A stretch of DNA of 64,000 bases from Fibrobacterota bacterium (GCA_028287505.1 JAQBPN010000127.1:43051-107050); one strand, 5' to 3'. Positions 1 to 10,237 are shown, counted from the first letter of the stretch. Notes: generated by a model not told the origin, from the letters alone. Translations and numbers: made by a program.

Positions 1-20
1 ATTTCCAGCTTGGAAAGCGC

Positions 21-788
21 ATGCAAAACCATTCTTCCTTTGTAAAGACAACATTGGTCCTGGCCTTCGGCCTGGCCCTGCCGCTTTTCGCCGCTCAGCC
101 CGCGCCCGCCCAGAAAGCCGCCGCTGCCGCCCCGGTTCCCGCGGCCGCCGCGCCTTCCAAATCCGCCGCGGTCCAGAACCAGAAGGTGGTCCTGAACCAG
201 AAGGATATCCACGCCGCATACAATGAAGGCGATTTCGACAAGGTGACCAGCTTGATCGATGGCTTCATCAAAGCCAACAAGACCTATTCCCGCGCAGACA
301 GCATTTTCATCGCCAAGCATCTCGCGGTAGTGTATTCCGCCAATCCCCAGTCCCGGGAAAAAGGCAGGTACTTCATGTATCGGCTGCTGGAGATGATGCC
401 CTCCGCGGAGTTGGTGGACATGTTCGTCAGCGACGAGATCGACCGCATCTTCGACAAGGTGCGCCGGGAATTCCTCGCGCGGCAGAAGGGGTTCGGCGTG
501 GACAGCACCCAGATCTCCACCCCGGAAAAGGCTTCCACCGGGTCGGCCGCGGCCACGACCGGCACCGCCTCCGCCAAACCCGCCCAGACCGCCAATCCCG
601 GACCCTCGAGCGAATTCCTCGCCGCGGGCAATGAAGAAAAGCAGCCTTACTGGAAGCGCAACGGCTTCTGGATCGCCGGAGGCGTGGGCCTGATCGTGGC
701 GGGCACCGCCGCCTACTTCATCTATACCCAGGATGAACCCACCGGCAAAAAAATCGTGATTCCCGCCCAAACAACCGCGCAGCAATAA
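21..788 (+). CDS. Exported protein with C-terminal membrane anchor, function unknown
   Basis: This 255-residue protein is not recognised. Residues 1-30 look like a signal peptide with a hydrophobic core (LVLAFGLALPLFAA), followed by an Ala/Pro-rich stretch to about residue 50. A helical region spans about 55-150, then a Ser/Thr/Ala/Pro linker to about 205. A strongly hydrophobic segment at about 216-237 (FWIAGGVGLIVAGTAAYFIY) looks like a membrane anchor and leaves a short polar tail. A GGAAAG purine stretch precedes the ATG. It ends only five bases before the giant lipoprotein-like gene downstream, so the two are probably co-transcribed. The protein could help assemble or anchor the surface proteins that follow, but that is inference from position only. 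Confidence 0.8.
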   Translation: MQNHSSFVKTTLVLAFGLALPLFAAQPAPAQKAAAAAPVPAAAAPSKSAAVQNQKVVLNQKDIHAAYNEGDFDKVTSLIDGFIKANKTYSRADSIFIAKHLAVVYSANPQSREKGRYFMYRLLEMMPSAELVDMFVSDEIDRIFDKVRREFLARQKGFGVDSTQISTPEKASTGSAAATTGTASAKPAQTANPGPSSEFLAAGNEEKQPYWKRNGFWIAGGVGLIVAGTAAYFIYTQDEPTGKKIVIPAQTTAQQ

Positions 789-793
789 CGGAA

Positions 794-3700
794 ATGCGCA
801 AACTCCTAATAGTCGCCGCGGTTTTCGCACTTTCACTTTTCTGGGCCTGCCATCTTTCCCCCGCTGACGCCGAGGATCACTTCGATGTGATCGGCGACAG
901 CACCTGGACCACGTGCGACACGGTGCTGGTGGAACTGGTCGACAAGGACGGGAAGACCGTCGATACCCTGTTCAACGATGTTCTGCTTGCCATCTCCCAG
1001 CTCAAGAACCTTTCCGCGGCGAAGTATGACGGCAGCAAGGCCGCCCTGGTCATCACGGGAAAGAAGGCCGGAGGGCTTTGCTTCGAGGAGAAACGGTCCT
1101 TCGAAGGCGACGGCGCGTCCCTGGTCATCGATACCATCAAGAGCACCAGCGCGAAGGTCCTGAGCGTCAGCGTGGATCCGGAAACCCTTTCGGTCCCTCT
1201 GGGCGGATCGCCCGTCGCCGTGAAGGCATCCGCCCTGCCGGCCTATGCCGATCAAACCATGCTCTGGTCCCTTGCCGGCGACGGCGTGGTTTCCCTGATC
1301 CTGCCTACCGGCGGGGACGGCACCCAGGTGAAATTGAAACCGGAAAAAATCGGCGCGACCATGGTGACCGTCCGCAGCGTGAAAGACGCGGCCATCACCG
1401 CCCAGCTCTTGGTCAACGTCACGGCCCCATCCGGAATAGAAATCAATCTGGACCGCGATTCCCTTTTGCTTTACGTGGGCGGAGGGATGGACTCCCTCAA
1501 GGCAACGATCCTTCCCGCCTCCGCCAGCCAGAAGGTGGAATGGAAATCCCTGGATCCGTCCGTCGCCACCATCGACTCCCTGGGACGGATCAAACCCGTC
1601 GGAGTGGGGGATATCTTCGTGGTCGCGAAATCCGTCGCCAGCGGCATTCCCGCCTCGGCGCGCGTAATCGTGAAGCGCGACATTCCCAAGCTGACCGTGG
1701 CCTCCAAGACCGGCGCGCCCGTCAACACCAACATCACCTTCTCCCCCAAAGTCATTCAAGACTACGGCTCCATCGTCATGTACAAGTGGGATCTGGACGG
1801 GAACGACGTATGGGACGACTCCATCGCCAACCCCGGCGTGGGACTCAGCCTCGACCTGGCTCCCCAGACCACGAAGTATTCCAAGGAAGGCAGCTACCTC
1901 GCCAAGTTCATGGTCCGCGACGGGGAAGGCAACGAAGCCCTGGCGAACGTGCCCTTGGACATCGGCAACCAGGCTCCGGAAATCCTGGCCATCCGCGCCG
2001 ACGCGGACATCTCCATCCAGGACTCCATCGCCATGACCGCCAAGGTCCACGACGTGGACGGCAAGGTGGCCTGGTGCGGCTGGGATTATGAAGGCGACGG
2101 CATTTACGACGATTCCTTAATCACGGCGGATTCCTCCGTGGAAGTGGTGCTGGGGCACCGTTATCCGGACGCGGGCCTTTTCCTCGCGGTGTTCAAGGCC
2201 AAGGACGAGAGCGGCAAGACCCGGTTGGATACGGTGCACGTCAAAGTGGAGCTCGATCGTCCGGTCGCCAACCTCGGCAACGATACCACGGTCACGGTGG
2301 GATCCCAGATCCTCATCCACGCCAAGGGAACGGACAAGTTCGGCAAGATTGAAAAACGCGAACTCCTCATCCAAGGCGCGGGCGCCGCCTTCCATCTCCT
2401 TTCCAAGGAAGATACCACGCTGACGGCCCCCACCGATCCCGGCCCGTTCACGGTCCTCCTCCGCGTCACGGATGACGACGGCCTGACGGACATGGATACC
2501 CTCAACGTGACCGTCATCCTGAGCGCCAATGCGGACCTGTCCAACCTCGTCTTCTCGGCGGGTCCTCTCGATCCCGTCTTCAAATCCAGCATCTCCTTCT
2601 TCTCCGCCCACGCGAACTACGTGGATAGCACTGTCACGGTGACCCCCACGGCAAAGGATGCCTCGGCCAAGATCTCCGTGAATGCCAAACCCGTCGCTTC
2701 CGGTTCGGCTTCGGATCCGGTGAAGATTGCGGTGGGCTCCAACATCAACGCCTTCCAGATCGTGGTGACGGCCGCGGACGGGACCCAGCGGGTATACAGC
2801 CTTTCCATCGCCCGGGATCCCAGCGCCGACGCCTCCTTGAGCAAGCTGGATGTCACCGGGTTCATCCTACACCCCTCGTTCGCGGCCAACATCGTGGACT
2901 ATTCGGATACGGTCGCCAGCACCGTGGCGTCCGTCACCCTGAAGCCCACCCTGGCGGTGGCCACCGCTTCCCTTACCGTCAATGACAGCGCCATGGCTTC
3001 GGGAACCGCCACATTCCCCATGCCCCTGGCCATCGGCGAGAATCTTTTCAAAATCAACGTGACGTCCCAGAGCGGCCTGATCAAGACCGTCTACCAGATC
3101 AAGGTGGTGCGCCGCGTGCAATTGGTCCTGCTGCGGAGCCTGGGCGGCAAGCCCGCAACCCAGACCGATTCCTCGGAAGTGGCCCCGGGAGCGCCCCGCA
3201 CCGTCCTCAGCCCCCCGGCCACGGGATACCATTTCGTCAAGTGGACTTTGCTGGAAGGGACCGCGGTCTTCTCGGATACCGCCGCCAATCCCGCGGCCCT
3301 GACGCTCAAATCGCCCAAGGTCCGGGCCCAGGCCGAGTTCGTCATCAACAAGTACGCCATCACCGCGGGCTCCAATGCCGGCGGCAGCATTTCGCCTTCC
3401 GGGATCATCTCCGTCGATCACGGGCAGAACCAGATTTTCACGATTGCCGCAACCGCAGGCAACCGTCTCAAGAGCGCAGCCGTGGACGGCTCCGACGCCA
3501 CCGCCGCCATCGCGGGCGGCGCCTATACCTTCTTCAATGTCACCTCGGACCACAGCATCGGCGCCGTATTCGTGAAACTCGACACCATCACCACCAAGGT
3601 GGGAGCGGGCGGAAACATCACGCCCGATAAAGCCATCGTGGACGAAGGTTCGGATACCACCATTACCATCACTCCGAATGCGGGCTTCAAGATCGCCGCC

Positions 3701-5308
3701 TTCCTGGTGGACGAGAAGGATGCTTTCAAGGATCTTGTCGGCAACAAATACACTTTCACCAAGGTTTCCGGAAACCATTTTGTGCAGGTGAGCTTCGTCC
3801 AGGGATTCACTCTGATCGGAGTGGCCGGTCCGGGCGGAACCATCACTCCGATCAGCGTGGGCGTGAACAAAGGCGACAACCAGGTTTTCACCGTCACCGC
3901 CGCCGCGAACTATCGGACCAAGGGATTGCTGGACAACGGCAAGGATGTTTTCGGCTCCATCGTGGGCGGACAATACACTATCAACGCCGTAGATACCGTC
4001 CATACGGTCGTGGCTGTCTTCATCCGGAGATTTCCCATTACCGTGGACGTTTCCGGGAACGGAGTCGGCACCGCGGATCCTTCCGTCATCGTGGATTCCC
4101 TGGCCGGCGCAACCCTCAATTTCAAAGCCTCCATCGGCAACAGATTGACTTCCCTGAAAGCGGACGGCGTCGATGTGGCCAATACCGGGAGCTTTACCTT
4201 CTCTTCGGTCACGATCCCCCACACCTTGTCCATCGTCTTCACCAAGGTCACCTATGATTTGACCGGCAAGATCGGCCTGGGGAAGGGGACCATCGCTCCC
4301 GCCGCCTTGACGGTTGATTCCAATGCCAACCAGACCTTCACCTTCGGCCCGAGCGCGAACTACCGCTTCCATCATCTCAGCGACAATGGTAAGACCATGG
4401 ATGTCAGCGCCACTCCGGGCCAGTATGCTTTGAACCAGATCAAGCTTACGCACGACATCGTCGTATTCTATTGGCGCCAATGGAATATCACTTCGGTCGA
4501 CAACGGCGAAGGCAAGATCAGCATTCCCACCCCGTTGGTCGACTCCGCCTCGGTCACGACCTCTACGGTTACAGTCACCCCCAGGAGCGGGTATCGCGTG
4601 ATGAGCGTGCTCGACAATGGAACCCCGGTGGCCACCAGCGGCTTTTCGCCTTATTCCGATCAGAGCTTCACCCTCAGCAACATCACCGGTGATCATCAGA
4701 TTTCCGCGATCTTCAAGCGCTATTTCACGGTAACGGCCTCTACCACGGATCCGGCAACGGGCTCGATAACGCCGGCCTCGAGCCTTGTGGATTCGTTGAG
4801 CGGCGTGTCGCTCACCATCACCCCGGCGGCCGGTACCGCCTACCAACTGTCTTCCCTGTTGGATAATGACAAACCCGTCCTGGCCTCCGGAAATCTCTAC
4901 GCCTTGTCGAATGTCGTTGAGGATCACAAGGTGGTCGCTACCTTCAATACCGTGGCCCATTTCAATTTGACCGTCGGGGATTCCGCCAACGGCCTGACCA
5001 AGGATCAAACCTCCGGCCATGCGAAAGTCTGCGTCACCATAGTGAAGAGCGGAGCGCAAACCTGCGATGTCGCCCCCCTTACGTTGAGCCTTGAGGGCGG
5101 CACCGAGTACATCGTAGAAGCCGCCAAGGAAATCACCTATTCCGATTGCTCCGGCATCCGTTGCAATCCTACCTCTGCGGGTTTCGCGGAATGGGTGCTG
5201 GTGACGTCAAAGGGAGGCGCGACCGTTCTCGATCAGCCCAACCCTACCAATGTTCAGAGCCTGAAAGCGAATATCTCCATGAAAGCGGTGTATTCGAACG
5301 CCTTTTAG
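794..5308 (+). CDS. Giant modular surface protein (Big2, PKD, cadherin-like, InlB-type B-repeats)
   Basis: This 1504-residue protein starts with a short hydrophobic leader ending FWACHL, probably a lipoprotein signal although W and F before the Ala-Cys are unusual. Residues about 20-120 form an N-terminal domain shared with the next gene. Big2-like bacterial Ig domains follow (about 125-300), then three PKD-like domains (about 300-575, with motifs such as YKWDLDGNDVWDD). Two cadherin-like beta-sandwich domains (about 579-770, starting ADLSNLVF and ADASLSKLD) precede seven tandem divergent InlB-type B-repeats (about 854-1385), each ending in a pattern like DHxISAIF. A Cys-containing tail closes the protein. 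The architecture suggests an extracellular adhesin or fibre. No catalytic domain is visible. A paralogue follows 106 bases downstream. Confidence 0.85.
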   Translation: MRKLLIVAAVFALSLFWACHLSPADAEDHFDVIGDSTWTTCDTVLVELVDKDGKTVDTLFNDVLLAISQLKNLSAAKYDGSKAALVITGKKAGGLCFEEKRSFEGDGASLVIDTIKSTSAKVLSVSVDPETLSVPLGGSPVAVKASALPAYADQTMLWSLAGDGVVSLILPTGGDGTQVKLKPEKIGATMVTVRSVKDAAITAQLLVNVTAPSGIEINLDRDSLLLYVGGGMDSLKATILPASASQKVEWKSLDPSVATIDSLGRIKPVGVGDIFVVAKSVASGIPASARVIVKRDIPKLTVASKTGAPVNTNITFSPKVIQDYGSIVMYKWDLDGNDVWDDSIANPGVGLSLDLAPQTTKYSKEGSYLAKFMVRDGEGNEALANVPLDIGNQAPEILAIRADADISIQDSIAMTAKVHDVDGKVAWCGWDYEGDGIYDDSLITADSSVEVVLGHRYPDAGLFLAVFKAKDESGKTRLDTVHVKVELDRPVANLGNDTTVTVGSQILIHAKGTDKFGKIEKRELLIQGAGAAFHLLSKEDTTLTAPTDPGPFTVLLRVTDDDGLTDMDTLNVTVILSANADLSNLVFSAGPLDPVFKSSISFFSAHANYVDSTVTVTPTAKDASAKISVNAKPVASGSASDPVKIAVGSNINAFQIVVTAADGTQRVYSLSIARDPSADASLSKLDVTGFILHPSFAANIVDYSDTVASTVASVTLKPTLAVATASLTVNDSAMASGTATFPMPLAIGENLFKINVTSQSGLIKTVYQIKVVRRVQLVLLRSLGGKPATQTDSSEVAPGAPRTVLSPPATGYHFVKWTLLEGTAVFSDTAANPAALTLKSPKVRAQAEFVINKYAITAGSNAGGSISPSGIISVDHGQNQIFTIAATAGNRLKSAAVDGSDATAAIAGGAYTFFNVTSDHSIGAVFVKLDTITTKVGAGGNITPDKAIVDEGSDTTITITPNAGFKIAAFLVDEKDAFKDLVGNKYTFTKVSGNHFVQVSFVQGFTLIGVAGPGGTITPISVGVNKGDNQVFTVTAAANYRTKGLLDNGKDVFGSIVGGQYTINAVDTVHTVVAVFIRRFPITVDVSGNGVGTADPSVIVDSLAGATLNFKASIGNRLTSLKADGVDVANTGSFTFSSVTIPHTLSIVFTKVTYDLTGKIGLGKGTIAPAALTVDSNANQTFTFGPSANYRFHHLSDNGKTMDVSATPGQYALNQIKLTHDIVVFYWRQWNITSVDNGEGKISIPTPLVDSASVTTSTVTVTPRSGYRVMSVLDNGTPVATSGFSPYSDQSFTLSNITGDHQISAIFKRYFTVTASTTDPATGSITPASSLVDSLSGVSLTITPAAGTAYQLSSLLDNDKPVLASGNLYALSNVVEDHKVVATFNTVAHFNLTVGDSANGLTKDQTSGHAKVCVTIVKSGAQTCDVAPLTLSLEGGTEYIVEAAKEITYSDCSGIRCNPTSAGFAEWVLVTSKGGATVLDQPNPTNVQSLKANISMKAVYSNAF

Positions 5309-5414
5309 CCTTTGTGACCGGCGTCACTGAATCCGGCCCCGGAAAAATCTCATTTCAGGGAATGGGATTCGGCTGTGCGGAACATCAACTTTTCGAAAAT
5401 GCGGGTGGCATAAT

Positions 5415-8400
5415 ATGACCGAACGAAATCTCTTCCATCGCCTTGCGGGTTTCCGCGCCCTTGGCGTCGTGGCCGCCTTGGCCGGACTGACCATTTTCTG
5501 GGCCTGCCATCTCAACTCCACGGACAGCCAGGATCATTTCGACCTCCAAGCCGACAGCACCTGGGCCAAATGCGATAGCCTGACCGTAATCCTGGAGGAT
5601 ACTTCGGGCACGGTCATCGATACGCTTTTCAACGATACCCTGGTTTCCCTTTCCCAGTTGAGCAACCTCTCCGCCGACAAGTACACCGGGGGCAAGGCCC
5701 GGGTCCGCATCGTGGGACACAAGAACGGCGGCCTTTGCGTGGAGCAGACCCGCTCCTTCGATGATCACGGCGGTCCCGTTTTCATCGACACCGTGGCGCT
5801 TCCCGGCGCCGTGCCCAAGTCCGTGGAAATCACTCCCGCCACCCTGGAAATCTCCGTGGGAGATCCCAGCGTCGAAGTCAAGGCCACCATCAAACCGGCT
5901 TTCGCGGACCAGGCTTTCGAGTGGTCCGTGGAGGACGCCTCCATCGCCACCATCGATTTCCCCAACGGGGCCAATGGCGGCAGGATCCTGGTGATTCCCC
6001 AGAAGAACGGCACGGTGAGAATCCTCGCCCGCGCCAAGCAGGATACCTCCAAGAGCGCGGAGCTGGTGGTGCACGTGGGTTCCGTTTCCGGCAAGACGAT
6101 TTCCCTGTCTCCGGATACCTTGCATCTTTACATCGGCGGTCCCGATAGCGCGTTCACCGCCAATGTCTCTCCGGAAGGTTCCGATGTGGCCATTGCCTGG
6201 AGCTCCGTGGATGAGAAGATCGCGAAGGTGGATTCCAAAGGGTCGGTCACCGCCATCGGCGTGGGCGCAACCCGCATCAAGGCCAAGTTCGGCGATGCCG
6301 CGGCCCTGGCTGATGTCTTGGTCAAACTCGACGTTCCCGTGCTGACGGTGGCTTCGAAATCCGGCGCGGGCGTGAACGTTCCCATCGTGTTCTCCCCCAA
6401 GGCGACCCAGGAGTTCGGCTCCATCGTCATGTTCAAATGGGACCTGTTGGGCGACGGCGAATGGGATGATTCCCTTCCGGGCCCTTTCCTGGGCACCAAT
6501 GTGGATCTGCCCCCGCAGATCGCCAAGTACGCCAAGCAAGGCGTCTTCATCGCGCGCTTCCTGGTCCGCGATTCCGAAGGCAATGAGGCCGTGGTATCGG
6601 TCCATCTCGATATCGGGGACCAACCGCCGGAAGTCGTCTCCATCAGCAATGACACCATCATCTCCATCAAGGACTCCGTTCCCCTGCATGCCAAAGTCCG
6701 GGACCTGGAAGGCAAAGTCGCCTGGATCGGATGGGATTTCGAAAACGACGGCAAGTTCGACGACACCTTGAAGACCAATGACTCCACCTTCGACTTCAAG
6801 TCCGGCCACCGCTATCCCAAGCAGGGAACGTTCTTCGCCATGCTGCGCGCCCTGGACGACAACGGCAAGGTCAGGCTGGATTCGGTCAAGGTCACGGTCC
6901 TGCTCGATCCGCCCGTCGCCGATGCCGGCAAGGATACCACCGTCATCGCCGGGACCCCGGTGAATTTCCACGCCTACGGCAAGGACTCCCTGGGCGCAAT
7001 CGCCAAGCGCGAACTAAAGGTGGGAGCCGGCTCCTTCATCAACCTGGGCAAACAGGACACCACTTTCAAGCTTCCCGGGGACTCCGGCTCGGTTACCTGC
7101 GTGGTACGCGTCACGGATGACGACGGGAGCACGGACGAGGACACCATGATCGTGACCATCGTGGCCCCGGACAAATCGAACAACCAATTGGCCGGATTGG
7201 TTCCTTCCGCCGGCATCCTCGCGCCGTCCTTCAAGGCCGTGACCATCATCTATTCCCTGGCGGTTGCCTATGAGGACAGCCAGGTGACCATGACCGCATC
7301 CACCTTCGATCCTTCCGCCACACTGGCCATCAACGGCAAGCCCACGGCCAGCGGAACGCCTTCCGATCCCGTGGATGTGAAAGTGGGAACCACCGTCGAT
7401 GTCTTCAAGATCGTGGTCACCGCCCAGGACGGAACGCAGAAGGTGTATTCGGTTTCCGTAACGCGCAACCCCAGCACGGACGCCTCCCTCTCCAAGCTGG
7501 ATCCGGTCGGCTTCTCGCTCAAGCCGGGCTTCTCGCCCGCCGTGTTGGATTACGCGGATACAGTCGCCTTCGCGGTAGGCTCGGTCACCCTCAAGCCCAC
7601 CGCCAGCCATCCCGCCGCCAAGGTGATGGTCAACGACACCGCCGTCGTCTCCGGAGCCGCGAGCAAGGCTTTGCCCCTGGTCGTGGGCGACAACCTCATC
7701 AAGGTTTCCGTGACGGCCCAGGACGGCAAGACCAAGGCCGCCTATAACGTCAAGGTGGTGCGCCGCGCCAAGCTCATCCTGGTGCGGGTCGCCGGAGCAG
7801 GCAACACGTCGGTGACGGATTCGCTGGAGTTCCCCCTGGGATCCACCGTGCCCATCACCACCCCGGACACCGTCGGGTTCCATTTCCAGAAATGGACGGT
7901 CACTTTCGGCACGGGTACGCTCGAGGATTCCCTCGCCAAGGCCGGAACCCTGACCCTCAAGTCCGCGGTCGTGAGGGTATTGGCGGTCCATGTCATCAAC
8001 GTCTACAAGATCAGCACCGCCATTTCCGGTTACGTGGGTGGGATCTTCGATCCCACTGTGATAAACATCCAGCATGGGAAGGATACCTCCCTTACCATCA
8101 AGCCTTTGGTGGGGTACCGCGTGTTCTCCCTGACCGACAACGGGAAACCGGCGACCCTTTCGGAAACCCCGGGCAATTTCGGGCCGCGCACGTACACGCT
8201 GACCGGAGTGACCGAAGCGCACGATTTGGTCGCGACCTTCCTGAAGACCTACACCCTGACTTCCAGCGTCACCGGCACCGGAACCATCGTGCCCCTGGGC
8301 ACCATCGAAGTGGATTCCGGCACCACCAAGGCGTTCACCCTGACCTCCGGATCTCCGGCCACGGGAATCATCCTCTCCTCCCTGGTGGACAGCGTCGAGA

Positions 8401-8942
8401 AAAAAGGCAGTCCGGATCTGGGCGGCGATGAAATGAACATCTCCACCTACACCCTGGCCGGCATCAAGTCCAACCACACCATCGCCGCCACCTTCGCGGT
8501 CAAGACCTTCCAGATGAAGCTGACCGGCCATGACCTCTGCTATTATCAGATCGTACCTTGTACCGGGGATCCCAGGTTCTGCCTGCTCCATTTCTGCCTC
8601 GCCGGGAGCGGTCCCGATACGGTCACGGTTACCGCGGACTATGGAACGAATTGGAGCGTTAGGACAGCCGACAGCTCGGTGGCCAAGCAGCCTTTGATCA
8701 ATTGGAATATCAACGGGACTCTGGCCGGCAATACGACGAACCCGCAAACGATCAGTAATGTCAAGTCGAACCAGACCGTTTCCGCGGTTTACAACGTGAA
8801 AGTCGTACCGTGCTGCCCCAACGGATTCTGCTGTACCATCGGGGGAGGCCCGATACTGACCGAGCCGATCCAGGCCGCCCCTTCCACCTCGACGGTGCCG
8901 GAAGCCATCACTCCTCCGCTTCCCATCTCCAAAGAGAACTGA
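5415..8942 (+). CDS. Giant modular surface protein, paralogue of the upstream gene
   Basis: This 1175-residue protein has the same order of parts as the preceding gene. The leader ends IFWACHL, followed by the shared N-terminal domain (DHFDLQADSTW), Big2-like domains (about 135-300), PKD-like domains (about 300-575) and two cadherin-like beta-sandwich domains (about 587-785). Only two clear InlB-type B-repeats remain (about 864-1035), against seven in the paralogue. A distinct Cys-rich tail (about 1040-1140, with CYYQ, CLLHFC and CCPNGFCC) may form disulfides. The pair clearly arose by duplication, with later change in B-repeat number. Surface adhesion or a structural role is likely, with no enzymatic domain seen. 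Confidence 0.85.
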   Translation: MTERNLFHRLAGFRALGVVAALAGLTIFWACHLNSTDSQDHFDLQADSTWAKCDSLTVILEDTSGTVIDTLFNDTLVSLSQLSNLSADKYTGGKARVRIVGHKNGGLCVEQTRSFDDHGGPVFIDTVALPGAVPKSVEITPATLEISVGDPSVEVKATIKPAFADQAFEWSVEDASIATIDFPNGANGGRILVIPQKNGTVRILARAKQDTSKSAELVVHVGSVSGKTISLSPDTLHLYIGGPDSAFTANVSPEGSDVAIAWSSVDEKIAKVDSKGSVTAIGVGATRIKAKFGDAAALADVLVKLDVPVLTVASKSGAGVNVPIVFSPKATQEFGSIVMFKWDLLGDGEWDDSLPGPFLGTNVDLPPQIAKYAKQGVFIARFLVRDSEGNEAVVSVHLDIGDQPPEVVSISNDTIISIKDSVPLHAKVRDLEGKVAWIGWDFENDGKFDDTLKTNDSTFDFKSGHRYPKQGTFFAMLRALDDNGKVRLDSVKVTVLLDPPVADAGKDTTVIAGTPVNFHAYGKDSLGAIAKRELKVGAGSFINLGKQDTTFKLPGDSGSVTCVVRVTDDDGSTDEDTMIVTIVAPDKSNNQLAGLVPSAGILAPSFKAVTIIYSLAVAYEDSQVTMTASTFDPSATLAINGKPTASGTPSDPVDVKVGTTVDVFKIVVTAQDGTQKVYSVSVTRNPSTDASLSKLDPVGFSLKPGFSPAVLDYADTVAFAVGSVTLKPTASHPAAKVMVNDTAVVSGAASKALPLVVGDNLIKVSVTAQDGKTKAAYNVKVVRRAKLILVRVAGAGNTSVTDSLEFPLGSTVPITTPDTVGFHFQKWTVTFGTGTLEDSLAKAGTLTLKSAVVRVLAVHVINVYKISTAISGYVGGIFDPTVINIQHGKDTSLTIKPLVGYRVFSLTDNGKPATLSETPGNFGPRTYTLTGVTEAHDLVATFLKTYTLTSSVTGTGTIVPLGTIEVDSGTTKAFTLTSGSPATGIILSSLVDSVEKKGSPDLGGDEMNISTYTLAGIKSNHTIAATFAVKTFQMKLTGHDLCYYQIVPCTGDPRFCLLHFCLAGSGPDTVTVTADYGTNWSVRTADSSVAKQPLINWNINGTLAGNTTNPQTISNVKSNQTVSAVYNVKVVPCCPNGFCCTIGGGPILTEPIQAAPSTSTVPEAITPPLPISKEN

Positions 8943-8950
8943 GCGGGATT

Positions 8951-9008
8951 TCCGGCTTCAAGCCGGACCCACGATATCATCGGCCTCCCTCGGGAGGCCT
9001 TTTCTTTT
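8951..9008 (+). terminator. Tandem hairpins with T-rich tail between convergent genes
   Basis: A perfect hairpin (TCCGGCTT-C-AAGCCGGA, 8951-8967) is followed by a second stem (GGCCTCC-CTCG-GGAGGCC, 8982-8999 region) and then TTTTCTTTT. This is a good Rho-independent terminator for the surface-protein gene. It lies before the convergent FG-GAP gene. Confidence 0.8.
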
Positions 9009-9013
9009 CCCCT

Positions 9014-10237
9014 TTACTTCACCTTGATCCACAACCTGGGCCGCGTATCCCCCCGCCAATCCGCCCCCAGGATGTCCCAATCCCCGTCCGGCCCGATATC
9101 GGCGATGGCGATGTTGTGGGATCCTTCATGAGATATCCCCCGATACTTCCACGATGTTCCCGCCCCGTCCCGGTTCAGGAAAATCCCCACCCGGCTGCCC
9201 GGGACTTCATCCTGCTCGGCGAAGACCAGATCCAGATCCTTGTCGCCGTCCAGGTCCACCACGTGGAACCGATGCACGAATCCCGCCTTGTCGATGAAAT
9301 GCTCCTTCCAGCCGTCCCGTTCCGGATCCGCCGGCGCCTGGAACCAGGAAAGCCTTCCGTTGCCGTGTCCCACCGACAGGAAAACATCCCCCTTCCCATC
9401 CCGGTTCATGTCCGCGATGGCCACCGCGCTGGTCCGGTCCCAGGGAACGATTTCGTGCCGCTCCCACTCGCCGTCGCGCGGATTCTCCGGTTGCTTCAGC
9501 CAATAGCCGCTCTCCGCCACGTCCGCACGCCCGTCCCCGTCGATGTCCCCCAGGGCCAAGCCGGTCCCGCCGTTGGCCGCATGCAACTCCCGGGTCAGCC
9601 AATGGTCTTTGCCATCCTGGAAAAAGATCAAGGTGGGCCCGTTCTCGATGCGGGAGGCCACGTCTGGTTTTCCGTCCCGATCGATGTCGGCGATGGCCAG
9701 ATCATGGGAGCCCTTGCTCGCATACAGGATATGCTCCTGCCAGGCGCCCGGGGCCAGGTCTCCGCCCGGGTTATGGTACCAGGCGATGACGCCGCCGTTG
9801 GTGACGACATCCAGGCGTCCGTCCCCGTCCAAATCGGCCACCTGCAAATCGTCTCCGCCGTGCTCGGGGATCAGGACCGCTTTTTCCCAGCCGGGGGCGC
9901 GATACCAATAGATGGGACCGTCCAGGGTTCCCACCAGGGCATCCGGCTTCCCATCGCCGTCGATATCGCCCAACGCTTTGCCCCAAGGCTTGGGCAGGTT
10001 GATGGAATCGAGGATGAGTTCCGCATAGCCGGATGGGCCCGGTTCGCCGGGCGTGAGCGTATCGCCCGGTTGCGGCTCCGCCGGGGCCGTGGGATTGGAG
10101 GAATCCGCCGACCGGGTGCAGCCGATATATGAAAAGGCCAAGGCCAGGATCAGGAACTGCGCGAAGAGAATGGGAATCCTGAGGAAGCGACCGGGGCTTT
10201 GGGAGCGGCGTCGGCTTCGACCTTGGGTCAAGCCCAT
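9014..10237 (-). CDS. FG-GAP/VCBS repeat lipoprotein
   Basis: This 407-residue protein, taken from the ATG at 10237, has a basic N-terminus, a hydrophobic segment and a lipobox-like SYIGC, so it is probably a lipoprotein. The mature part holds about seven repeats of roughly 45 residues centred on D-x-D-G-D-G-x-x-D (ADLDGDGRLDVV, GDIDGDGRADVA, VDLDGDKDLDLV). These are typical of FG-GAP/VCBS calcium-binding beta-propellers. Such proteins act at the cell surface in binding or adhesion; no enzymatic motif is visible. The reading frame stays open upstream to 10399, but that extension is Arg-rich and lacks a signal sequence, so the later start is preferred. The gene is divergent from the AraC-type regulator. 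Confidence 0.75.
   Translation of the reverse strand: MGLTQGRSRRRSQSPGRFLRIPILFAQFLILALAFSYIGCTRSADSSNPTAPAEPQPGDTLTPGEPGPSGYAELILDSINLPKPWGKALGDIDGDGKPDALVGTLDGPIYWYRAPGWEKAVLIPEHGGDDLQVADLDGDGRLDVVTNGGVIAWYHNPGGDLAPGAWQEHILYASKGSHDLAIADIDRDGKPDVASRIENGPTLIFFQDGKDHWLTRELHAANGGTGLALGDIDGDGRADVAESGYWLKQPENPRDGEWERHEIVPWDRTSAVAIADMNRDGKGDVFLSVGHGNGRLSWFQAPADPERDGWKEHFIDKAGFVHRFHVVDLDGDKDLDLVFAEQDEVPGSRVGIFLNRDGAGTSWKYRGISHEGSHNIAIADIGPDGDWDILGADWRGDTRPRLWIKVK

Noticed and set aside
2867..5059. A 730-codon open frame on the strand opposite the first giant surface protein
   Set aside because: It is the antisense of a GC-rich, strongly coding repeat gene. Its protein is Gly/Asp/Arg-rich without any family pattern, as expected from a mirrored codon bias.
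8810..10132. A 440-codon plus-strand frame across the FG-GAP gene
   Set aside because: It is the complement of the D-x-D-G-D-G repeats and shows Pro/Arg/Val bias only. The minus-strand repeats explain the region.
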